Of a stretch of 64,000 bases of DNA, positions 1 to 10,066 are shown piece after piece. Both the position numbers and the translations under genes were made by a program. Origin of the DNA: Chaetorhynchus papuensis (Eukaryota; Chordata; Aves; Passeriformes; Rhipiduridae); the NCBI GenBank assembly GCA_013396525.1, contig VWYX01001352.1, positions 1 to 64,000 of the forward strand, read 5' to 3'. The notes beneath the pieces were generated by a model. The model searched no databases and was not told where the DNA came from. It saw nothing but the letters and a program-made list of their open reading frames with translations. Within the stretch, counting starts at the first letter, position 1, and every line of letters begins with the position of its first letter.

Positions 1-3000
1 CCCGTGTGTCTGGGGAGGTGGCAGGCACCCCACTGCAGGGCACATCAGCCACGTCTGCTGAAAGGAGGGTCCCCAGGGGATGGACCTGGCTGTCACCAGC
101 TGGGCTGGACCACAGGTGCTGGAGACAGGCAAGGGATCTCCCTGCGCAGCTCCTTCTCTGGCTTGGCCATCTCTTTGCATGTGCCTTATCTTCCTGAGGA
201 GTTCCTCTGGGAGCTGAGGACAGCTGGGGACAGATCTGTGTGTCTTGCTGAGCACAGGACAGGGCTGGGGATGTGCTGGGGACCCACGTGCCTGAAGCAG
301 CTGGGACAGATGCAACGCTGGAATGATGCAGCCCTGGAGCTGAGTGCTGCACACCACGATCAAAGCAAATTTCACTATGTGGGGGGAAAAAAGTACCTGG
401 GATACATGGTATACATGAAAGGACGGCTCTTTTCCAAGCCTTAATTAGGGAGGGAGATATCTGATTGAGAAATTAGGGGAACTGTGCTGTGCCCCGAGGT
501 GCTGTCAGCAGAGCATCCAGGCTCTGCTCCTTCCCAGCGTTGCGCCACGAGGACCACAGCCCTAATCTAGTCCTCGGATCTGCTCTTGAAGACCAAATAA
601 CAGGATGTTGGGCTGAGGCTGGGATCTCCTGCTCACTTGATGTTTGCTGCTCAGAGCACTCCCCTTGACTCCTCACTGGCTGCACCTTTGGCTCTGAGCC
701 ACGGTGTTTGTTCTCTGTAGACTTTTCCTCTGGCTGTGAGTGGAGCCAGGCTGGTCCCATGGTGTTTCTCAGTTTTCCCTGCAGATATTGCCCTTGGCTG
801 CTAACTTGCCTTCAGGGGTGCAGTTTTGTTAAGTGTTCTTGCAAAGTAAACCTGACCGTCCTCTCAGCAGCCATTGCACGGCTCACGCTGCCAAACAGGA
901 GCAGTGGAACACCCCAACACCTCCGTGTGCCCCAGCCAGGGGCAGGTCGGGCACAGGCCCCGTTGTGTGAAGGCAGGTGGGGACCTCTGGCAGAGCTGCT
1001 TTGCATTCATGTCTGTTTACATGGCTGTGCCTCCTCCCTGCACATCCTCTCCTCAGTGGGGCTCACTGGGAGTCAGCCCGGGCTGCAGAGTGGAGCCAGC
1101 TGCCACAGGAGAGCCCTGGGGCTGTGTCGCCCCTCCAGCCCTTCCCGGGCGGGCAGCCTGGCTCAGGTGCAGGGGGAGGATCACTGAGCCCACGTGGAAC
1201 ACAGCTGTGGCCCTGGCACGCTGCTCCTGCTCGTGGTGCTGCCAGAAGTGGTTGCAGATGACGATCTGGCTGTGGCGTGTGTGCTGTGAACAGTTCGTGG
1301 GCCCGAGAAAACCTTCCCGGATCAGAAAAACAAGTGCGTAAACGTTCCATCGTCTACAAAGCCCGCGGCCGTGGGGCCGTGTCCCATCGAGCGAGCCCGG
1401 CTCCGTCCCGGCCATGATTCACTCCAGGTTGCTTTGGCTGCGGTTTGCAGAACGGATGTTGTCCTCGAAATCTGGCATTTTTCAGCGGTGATGGAGCGTG
1501 TGCACCAGCCCTGCCGGCACGGAGGGGCCGCGCTCCCCGCGCACCCTGGCAGCGGCTTTCCCCATACCTGGAGCCGTCCTGGCAAGGCCAGCGCAGGATT
1601 CCTGGCCGGGGTGGGGAGAGGCACGGAGCTGCTGCAGAGGGCGGCTCCGTGAGGATGTGAGGGGGTTGGTGTCGCGGGCCGGGACACGCTCCATCCCCTT
1701 CCCACCCTTTTGGCTGGAACATGCTGCTCCCACCCCACCTCCGGGACCCCGCGGCACTGACACTGCGGTGAACCGTGGGAGGAGGCGGCCCGGCCAAGCC
1801 CGGCACGCTGCCAAAGCCGCCTCGGAGGAGGGCTCCACACGGATGCCATCGAGCCCCGCACCGGGGAGCAGAGCGAACTTCTCCTGACTCCCCATATCAG
1901 CTGGAGAGACGGGGCAGGACACGGCCTGCAGTGGCGGAGCCTGTGGCACGGAGCATCCTCCCAGCCCTGTGGCTGCGGCGCCCACAAAAGCCCTCCTTCC
2001 CCCGGGTTGCACCGGGCACGGCACGGGGCTGCTCTTTGGGGCTTTTGCCGGGTCTGCAGCAGCGCCAAGTGTGGATCCACCGGCGTGGGAATAGCCCAGA
2101 GGATGCTCCAGCTGCGCTGCAACACCTCCCCCTTTCCAAAAATTCCCATCTTGCAAAAATCTGAACGGGTGGTCTGACCTTAATTTGTCTGAGATAAATA
2201 AGATCCTGCCTGCTGCCTCCCGTCTGGAGACATGAAAAGATCCGAGATGAAAGGGAGCCTGATGGAAGTGCTCTGAGCTGAACATGTCTTTGCAAGTCGG
2301 GCCCTGTGCCGTGAGGGATTTGGGGCCACAGGGCTGAGCACAGCCCAGCAGAGCTGCTGGCTGAGCCCCAGGCTGCCAGGCGGTCCCTGCCCCGCCCCGA
2401 GTGCGTGGCTGTTGGGAGACTGAGCAACTTTACAAAATTAGCTTTATTTTTCAAAGATGTTAATTTTTAGCTGCAATTTCCTATGGAAAAATGCGGTTTC
2501 TGTTCTGCATGCCCATCCCTCCACCCCAGCATTGGAACCTGTTCCCAAATTCCAGAAGAACCTGAAGCAGGGCTGGCAGGGATCTGGTGAGCTCACGAAC
2601 CACATGGAGAAGCTGATGGACTCAGGAGACCTTCCTCCAGCAGCTGTGGCACTGGGCACACAGGCAGTGGCTGTGGGTCTCTCCAGCACTGGGGGTGCTG
2701 CCCGATCCCCCATTCCTGCAGCTCCAGACCTGGGCATTGGGTGTCGGTGGCACCCTTGTCCCTGAGTGCCGTGTGAGCCGGTGGGGCTGGTGGCCTCCAG
2801 GGCACTCTGACACTCAGCCAGGTGTGCTCCAGGAGCTCTGGGCTTTAGGCACTTTCCTCCTCCTGGCACAAAGGCTCTGTGCAGGGTCTGTGGGGACAGA
2901 CCCGGCTCGGTGAGGTTGAGGATGCCACTGGTGAGGCTGTTGGGAGGCAGCTGTGACAGAGGACATCCCAATTTCCAGAGCATTCCTAGGGCTGATGGAA

Positions 3001-3706
3001 GGCAGAGGGGCCCCTGGCCACCCTGGACTATGTTTCTCTTTCTGCCGAGTTTTGCTGCTCTTGGAGGGGCTGCATATGGTGGAGTTACAAGGATTCTCCT
3101 GCTCCGGGATGGACCGGAGGGGCTTGGTGTGGATGGTGCTGCCCCAGTGTGGGAGCTGCTCTGTGCCCGGGGGTCTCCCTGTCCCACGGGATCCCGCTGC
3201 CCTGGGATGGGCGGGAAGGGGCCCTTATCTCGTTCCTGCAGGCTGGGCACGAAGGTGGCGGAGGAAGGGGCCGGGCGGGAGCCGGGAGTGAGCCCTGAGG
3301 GGCCCTTTCCATCCGCTCGGGGCGGCGGGCGCGGAGGAGCCGCCTGCCAAAGCAAACTGCCCTGACAATGGCTGTTATTATTAACACCGATGCTGTTTGC
3401 ACGGCTTGATCCCGTGCTGGGGCTCCGGGGGCACAGCAGCCCCCCAGGCACGAAGCTACGCCCCCAGGCATGGGGGAGACCACCAAAACAGGGCAGTGCT
3501 CGGCTCCTGCAGCACGCTGTTGACACCAAACTTCTTGAGGTTTGGGCTCATGGAACTGGCTGCATCAAAGCACCTCCTCTCCTGAGCTGGGCCCGGCTGG
3601 GCTGGGTCTGAGGCAGTGTCCCCTCTTGAGGAGCAGGGAGCTGCCAGATGCAGTGATGTGGTGGCTGGATGGTGATGTCTCTCTCTCTCTCTCTCCCTCC
3701 CTGCAG
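1..3706. other. GC-rich region upstream of PTGS1 exon 3, no exon placed
   Basis: This stretch should contain the first two PTGS1 exons (start codon and signal peptide), because the first exon I can recognise begins in the EGF-like domain in a phase that needs a preceding G. I looked for a hydrophobic leader followed by a phase-1 donor and found none I would defend. Several long open frames occur on both strands, but they look like the by-product of high GC content. A short CT tract at about 3679-3696 forms the polypyrimidine tract of the next acceptor. Confidence 0.5.
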
Positions 3707-6700
3707 TGAACCCCTGCTGCTATTTCCCCTGCCAGAACCAAGGGGTGTGTGTGAGGGTTGGCCTGAAAGGATACGAGTGCGACTGCACGCGGACGGGATA
3801 CTACGGGGTCAACTGCACCTCCCGTAAGTCCCTCTGCCCAGGATCTGGCACCCGTGGGTGCCAGGGCAGCACTGTGCCCACAGCACTCACTGCCAGCAGG
3901 TGTGGGTGGGCTGGCTCCTCAGTGGGGAGAGTGATTTACTTGGTCTGTTTCCCCCAGCTGAGTTCTGGACGCGTCTCCACAACCTGCTGAAGCCCAGTCC
4001 TGCCTTCTACCACTTCATCCTGACCCACTTCAAGTGGTTTTGGGACATTATCAACAGCACCTTCATCAGGGACACGCTCATGAGGCTCGTGCTGACGGGT
4101 GAGGGGTTGGAGAGGGTCTTGGGGTTTAGCAGGACTCGAGGACCCCCTGGCATGAGCAGAAATGTGGGTGGGGATAGCAGGGCTGCAGCGATGCTGAGCA
4201 GCTCCTGTGGGCAAGGTGGGCATTGGGCTTGAGTCACCTCACCAGGAGACCCAGAAGGTTGCCACCCTATCCTTCCATCACCCTGTCACGCTGTCACTGT
4301 GCCCAGGGGGGCTGCCTAGCTGTGTTGCAGTGGGGTGTAGAGGGTCCCCAGCACTGTGCCAGGCTGCCAGCTGGCTGGAAAACACAAGCAGCTCTCGGCA
4401 TGCTGCACTCCCTGGGCCACGGGGCTCTTTCACAGCTGCACAGAAAGCAGCCTCTGGAAATATGGCCCTTGTTACTCATGTCCCCATATTCATCACGTTG
4501 CATAAATATTTAGGTTCCAGCTCTTGGAGCCGTAGCGACACGCTCACAAGGCTCCGGCTGTTGGCTTCACCCTTTCTAAGGGTTTGTCATCTCATTCATC
4601 ATCCAAGAATCCTCTTAGCACATTAGCATGAGCCCTCCTTTTCTGCAGGGGATTGCAGCCTTTAAAAGGCTCGGAGCAAAGCCCAGGACGCCCACATGCC
4701 TCCGCTGCTGGTATCTTTCTGTTTTTTGGGGTGCCAGGGGAGGGTGTCTGGCAGCACAGAGCAGGCGGGCAGGGAGCAGGGGCAGAGCCTGTGGGATGCT
4801 GCCTCAAGCCCCACGGTGGTGATCCCCCTCTCTCCTTTCAGTTCGTGCCAATCTCATCCCCAGCCCCCCCACTTTCAACTCTGACTATGGCTACATCAGC
4901 TGGGAGGCCTATGCCAACGTCAGCTACTACACCCGCATCCTCCCGCCCGTGCCGGACGACTGCCCCACGCCCATGGGCACCAAAGGTATGTGACTGGCCT
5001 GGGGGGCCTGCACCCTGAGTGTTTCCCACCCAGCCATGACCAAGCTTTCATTGCCATGGGCACATTTGCAAGGCACCACTGGCAGTGCCACGTGCTGCCA
5101 CTGTCCTGCCCAGGCTGGCTCCACAGCAGGAGGAGCTTGATGGCATCCGAAATGCTGCTGGGACAGCTCAGGCTGAGCTGCTGGGGCATGTCATGGCCTG
5201 TGTGAGAGGGCTGTAAGGTGTCTGTGCAGATGAGTCTGTGCCTGATGCTGCAGCAGACACAGCACCAGTACCCATCTGGGTCGGCACTGGGCATCTGCCC
5301 TCAACCTCCATCCTTCGCAGGGAAGCTGCAGCTCCCCGACCCCCAGCTCCTGGCAGAGAGGTTCCTGCTGCGGCAGAAGTTTGAAGCTGATCCTCGAGGC
5401 ACCAACATGATGTTTGCCTTCTTTGCCCAGCATTTCACCCACCAGTTCTTCAAGACGTCAGGGAAGATGGGACGCGGCTTCACCAAGGCGCTGGGGCACG
5501 GGGTGAGGGCGTGGGGGCAGCGGGAGCGAGGGGGTGACCGGGGCCCCTGTGCCTCTCAGAGCAGCTGTGACACCCTGCTCTCTCCACAGGTGGACCTGGG
5601 ACACTTGTACGGGGACAACCTGCAGCGGCAGCACCAGCTGCGACTCTTCCGAGATGGGAAGCTGAAATTCCAGGTACCACCCAGCACAACTGGAACACGT
5701 CCCAGCCCTGTGAGCCGTGGTTGTTTGAAGCCCATGTTCCTCTGGCAGCTCTCGGGAGACCCCAGGCCTGATGCCCGGTGTGGCTGCTGGCCGGGGGACA
5801 AGCTTTGGGATGCAGCTGCTCTGACGGCAGCAGGCATTCGGGGCTGTGTGAGGGAGGTGCTTCCGTTCCACTCACCTCTTGCAGGAGAGCAGATGTGGTG
5901 CCCTTAGGGAGGCATCTCCTGGCTGGGCAGGCTTTTCCTGGGATGTCTGTGTCCCCTCTGCCCTTTCTGCATCCCGTTCTCATGTCCCCAGGTGGTGGAT
6001 GGAGAGGTGTACCCGCCCACGGTCACCGATGCTCCTGTCCACATGGTGTACCCGTCGGGCGTGCCCACGGAGCAGCAGCTGGCGGTGGGGCAGGAGGTGT
6101 TCGGGCTGCTGCCGGGGCTCGGCGTGTACGCCACGCTCTGGCTGCGCGAGCACAACCGCGTCTGCGACCTGCTCAAGCGGGACCATCCCACCTGGAGTGA
6201 CGAGCAGCTCTTCCAGACGGCGCGGCTCATCCTCATTGGTGAGGAACCGGCACCGCCGTGTCCCACCCACCCTGGGCGGCCCCCCAGGACTCACACGCTG
6301 GCCAGCCCCTGTTTGAGGGTAATGGCCAAACTGCCTTTGAGGCAGTTCCTTCCTCCCGCAGCTTTCTGGGGATCATTGTGTTTGGTCTATATAGCAAAAA
6401 ATTGGCTTTGGTCCATCAAAAGTACTAATTTTGAAAAATGTTGTCATAATTTTGAATGATTTCTTATTAATATTCAATATGAATTTGCTATCATCTCAGG
6501 AAAAGTAACTTCTGATCAAAATCCAGAAATAAGCCATGTCACCACAGTATCTCTAAGAAATATATCTAGGTCAGCTCCCTCAGGAACCCTTTGGTTTTGG
6601 CAGACTGACTTTTGCTGTTGAAAAATGAATTCATGAAAAATTCCCAACCAACAAGCCCATATGCAGGAGGAGGTGGGTGGGTGCTGGGATGTGCTGCTGT

Positions 6701-8550
6701 GGTAGATGTGGGTAGCATCTCAGGTGCAGAGCTGGTGGCTCCTGCTGCTGCCAGCTGCTTCTTTTCTCCTGCCCAGGGGAGACCATTAAGATAGTTGTTG
6801 AAGACTACGTCCAACACCTCAGTGGGTACTACCTGAGCCTCAAGTTCGACCCCGAGCTGTTGTTTGGGTCACAGTTCCAGTACCGGAATCGCATCGCAGT
6901 GGAGTTCAACCAGCTCTATCACTGGCACGGGCTGATGCCCGACTCCTTCATCATCCAGGGGCAAGAGTACAGCTACAAGCAGTTCCTCTACAACACCTCC
7001 ATGCTCATGGACTACGGCGTGGAGGCGCTGGTGGAGTCCTTTTCCAAGCAGATAGCAGGAAGGGTAAGGTCCTGCTCTGCCCTCATGCAGTGGGGCACAT
7101 GTCACACCCAGTGTGCCCAGGGCAGCCCCTCACGGGCACATCAGGAGTCCTCCCCACAGGCACCGTGGCAAGGCTGGCCCTGGCAGCCCCAGTTGCTTGC
7201 CCTGGGTGCTCTGTAGTAAACATCCCGGTGATGCCAGGAGCCTGTGGAAGCCGGGATCTCCCCGGCTGTGGAGCAGCGGGGCCTGGCACTGTTCTTTGCT
7301 GCCATCGCATGGATGTTTTCTTACAAGCGATTGCGGCTCCATTCCTGACCCTCTTTGCTTGTGCGAAGCAGCCCAGCTGAGGCTGAGCCCGAGGCCCTTT
7401 GGGCATTTGGGTTCTCCCTGTGAGCCCGAAATCTCTCTCCTCCTCCCAGGTCACTGGGTCACTGTCCATCTGGGACTTCTGCACTGTGCCCTGCTCTGGG
7501 AACAGGACTGACCTGACCAAGCTGCTCTACAGCTGCTTTTTGCACTGTGCACTGGTTCCCCCTGCTCTTGCTGCTGCAATGATGTGCTGGTGTGCACAAC
7601 ATGAGCCCAGGACAGGGATGCTTTAGTGTGGAGGCCCCCTGGAGCCGATGCTGGTGCTGCCTTGTGCCTGACATGTGCTCCTCCTTGCGCTCTCCCGTCC
7701 AGATCGGTGGGGGACAGACCATCAACGCCAATGTCTTGCACGTGGCCGTTGGGGTCATCAAGGAATCCCGGCAGCTGAGGCTACAGCCCTTCAACGAGTA
7801 TCGGAAAAGGTTTGGCATGAAGCCCTACAAGTCCTTCCAGGAGCTGACAGGTAGGGCTGCTGTGCTGCTCCTGGGGCTTTGCTGGGGCAGGGCAGACGTT
7901 CTGTGCCCTTGGCTGGGTACGAGGCCATGAGCTGCCCCTCTGCCACTGGGCTTGCCCAGCAGAGCAGCCTCTCCTGCCCATCTCAGCCCTGCCTGCTCGT
8001 GGCCCCACAGTGGGGCAGACTGGGCTGATTGAGGGGATGAAGGGGTCCTTCTTCCTGTGGGCTGGAGGACTGGTCCAGAGGACAGTTCCTGGCCTGGAAG
8101 TCAGGCTCGCTACTGCCTGCTCTGCCCACTGCAAGGCCAGTCCTTGACACGTGTGTTTCCCTTGCTAAAGCACTCTGATGTTCATTTTGTGCAGGAGAGG
8201 AAGAGAAGGCGGCAGAGCTGCAAGAGCTGTACGGAGACATCGATGCCCTGGAGTTTTACCCAGGATTACTGCTCGAGAAACCCCAACCCAATGGCATTTT
8301 TGGGGAAAGCATGGTGGAGATCGGAGCTCCATTTTCCCTGAAGGGGCTTTTTGGAAATCCCATCTGCTCCCCAGAGTACTGGAAACCCAGTACATTTGGT
8401 GGAGCGGCCGGCTTTGAGATCGTGAAGACAGCATCCCTCGAGAAGCTCGTGTGCCTCAACGTGAAGAAGTGCCCGTACGTGGCGTTCCACGTGCCGGACG
8501 CTGCGGAACACGGCCGCCCTTGGGCTGGGGGATCATCTACGGAGCTCTAG
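3707..8550 (+). CDS. PTGS1: Prostaglandin G/H synthase 1 (cyclooxygenase-1), exons 3-11, 5' end missing
   Basis: Haem enzyme of the ER lumen that converts arachidonate to PGG2 and then PGH2. Exons: 3707-3823, 3958-4098, 4842-4985, 5321-5502, 5590-5673, 5992-6238, 6777-7063, 7703-7850, 8195-8550; all junctions are AG/GT and the frame stays open for 568 residues. That equals the human protein counted from its Val32. Visible in order: EGF-like domain (NPCCYFPC...CDCTRTGYYG), membrane-binding helices with FIRDTLMRLVLT followed by VRANLIPSP (Arg120 equivalent), distal haem His in FFAQHFTHQFF (His207), catalytic Tyr385 and haem ligand His388 in LYHWH, the aspirin-acetylated Ser530 in GAPFSLKGL, and a C-terminal STEL ER-retention signal. 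Four N-glycosylation sequons are present (NCT, NST, NVS, NTS). The short tail without the COX-2 C-terminal insert, and the synteny, identify COX-1 rather than COX-2. Odd points: Gly after His388, Gln at 513 and Val at 523 (see findings). Signal-peptide exons were not found. Confidence 0.95.
6340..6620. other. AT-rich island inside a PTGS1 intron
   Basis: The intron between the exons ending at 6238 and starting at 6777 contains about 280 bp of strongly A/T-rich sequence, unlike the GC-rich introns around it. I see no coding or known repeat signature. It may be an old, decayed insertion or simply local composition. Confidence 0.4.
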
Positions 8551-9733
8551 CGCCGGGATGACCTGCCCAGGTAGGGACTGTCCTTGCCCTGGTGCAGGCT
8601 GAGCTGAGCTCCCAGCCCGGTGCTGAGTATCCTCCTATTCCTCCCTGCAGGGAACGGCGGGGACACAGGGACCTGCCACCCCTGTGCCGCACAGAAACAG
8701 GACAGGAGATGGTCCCATCCTGGGTGTCCTCCATGCCAGCCCTCGAGGAGAGGCTGCTCCCTGCTCTCTGAAAAGCTCGAGTGCCTCGGGAGTGTGGCTG
8801 CCACCGTTGCCCTCAGCAGACTCAGTTCTCTTCCTAGTGAATACCTTGCACGAAGCAGCTTTGGGGCTCCCCCGTGGACACTCTGGACTCCCCAGTGCTT
8901 TGTCACCTTCCATCCCTGCTGCCTTCCAGCACCAGGCCACCAGCAGCCCCTCTTCCAGAGGGGTCATATCCAGGTTACGCCTGAAAACCATTTTTGGAAT
9001 TAGTGAAAAATATAAGACTGGAAAAATTTCATTTTAGTTAACTGGCTAGCACTGACTTAATTCTTACTCACCAGGAGTTCAATTTTTCCTCACACGACGT
9101 CTATTTCCAGTAAATAGACCCTCTTTCCTGCTCAGAACAGAGGAGCCCGGAGCCCAGGGAGCACTCCCTCCTCCCCTGCTGCACCTGGTGAAGCAATGAG
9201 CTGCCTGAGGGATGCAGAGGAGGAAGCAGCAGCATGTAGAGGGATGGGGAGGACACAGTGTAGGTGTTCATGCTGCCCCAGCAGTGGCTGAGCTTGCAGT
9301 AGGAGCCTGTTCTGATCCAATTCTCCTGCAACAGCCTGCCCAGCCCACATGCACAGCTGGGAGAAGGAACCAAAGCAGTGTCTCTCCTAGAGGAGACCAG
9401 AGAGAAGCATGAGGTCAGATCTCCAGATCTCTTGGACCCTGGCATGTGCCACTGGCTGCCAACCCGGGGCTGCTCAGAGTGAGATGCTACCTCTGTGCGC
9501 ACAAAGGGATGGAGTCTCTTCCATCCCACCATCATCACCACCCTTCTCTGCACTAACAGCTCAGCAAACACATCCTCACAGCACACAGAGCCTCCTTCTG
9601 CCCTCCTCCCTGAGATCCACACACAGATCTCAGCCCTCGCCCAGCCCAGCCACGTGGTAGCTGGCAGCCACTGTCACTGGCCTTGATCCCCATCAGATCC
9701 TGGTTAAGCTCCAGGAAAAAGGACATTTAATAT

Positions 9734-9739
9734 AATAAA
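9734..9739 (+). terminator. Poly(A) signal AATAAA, PTGS1
   Basis: Canonical AATAAA about 1.2 kb after the PTGS1 stop, in an A/T-rich patch. A second copy lies at 9816-9821, so either or both may be used. Confidence 0.45.
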
Positions 9740-9815
9740 TGATTTTAAAAACTCATCTAATTTCTGGCTGTGCTCACCGGCACTGTGCTGGGCCATTGCT
9801 GACTGCTCCTGAAGC

Positions 9816-9821
9816 AATAAA
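9816..9821 (+). terminator. Second poly(A) signal AATAAA, PTGS1
   Basis: Canonical AATAAA 82 bp after the first. The CR1 remnant begins about 120 bp further on, which suggests the gene ends before it. Confidence 0.4.
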
Positions 9822-9935
9822 TGGAGCAACAACCCTCCCTTAGATGCTTCCGTGAGGGTCTCTGAGTGTCCTGAAGGGGGTTTGAGCTTCACTCCCCTCC
9901 AGCCACCCCCCAGCCCTGTGCTGCTCCAATGCCAC

Positions 9936-10066
9936 AGTTCAGAGTGTTTGGACAATGCTCTCAGGCACGAGGTGGGATTGTTGGGGTTGTCCTGTGCAGG
10001 GCCAGGAGTTGGACTGTGATGATGTTTGTGGGTCCCTTCCAATCCAGGATATTCTGTAATTCCATG
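9936..10066 (+). mobile_element. CR1 LINE 3' end fragment
   Basis: The stretch reads through hallmark CR1 3' sequence on the plus strand: GGACAATGCTCTCAGGCAC, then a segment ending GGGCCAGGAGTTGGACT, then GGGTCCCTTCCAA, and ends with the diverged 8-bp terminal repeats ATTCTGTA/ATTCCATG at about 10051-10066. It is a short, 5'-truncated, non-autonomous remnant with no intact ORF. CR1 is the dominant LINE of birds and other reptiles, which supports the avian assignment. Confidence 0.88.

Larger units (their letters stand above)
8551..9840 (+). other. PTGS1: Probable PTGS1 3' UTR
   Basis: Sequence after the PTGS1 stop codon carries no further coding exon. Two canonical AATAAA signals follow, at 9734-9739 and 9816-9821, so the transcript most likely ends around 9755-9840. 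The exact cleavage site, and whether a short 3' UTR intron is used (donor-like GTAGGG at about 8571), cannot be read from sequence. Confidence 0.5.

Noticed and set aside
1322..2285. Overlapping 275- and 267-residue minus-strand frames
   Set aside because: Several frames of the same stretch are open at once and none resembles a known protein; a GC effect.
2846..2905. Possible PTGS1 signal-peptide exon (TFLLLAQRLCAGSVG followed by GTGAGG)
   Set aside because: The hydrophobic frame meets the donor in phase 2, but the next exon requires phase 1; joining it would put the EGF domain out of frame.
2444..3529. 361-residue minus-strand open frame upstream of PTGS1
   Set aside because: Low-complexity Pro/Ser/Gly/Arg composition with no domain; expected in GC-rich DNA and overlapped by equally open frames on the other strand.
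5458..5983. Minus-strand frames of 137-167 residues inside PTGS1
   Set aside because: Antisense shadows of PTGS1 exons and GC-rich introns.
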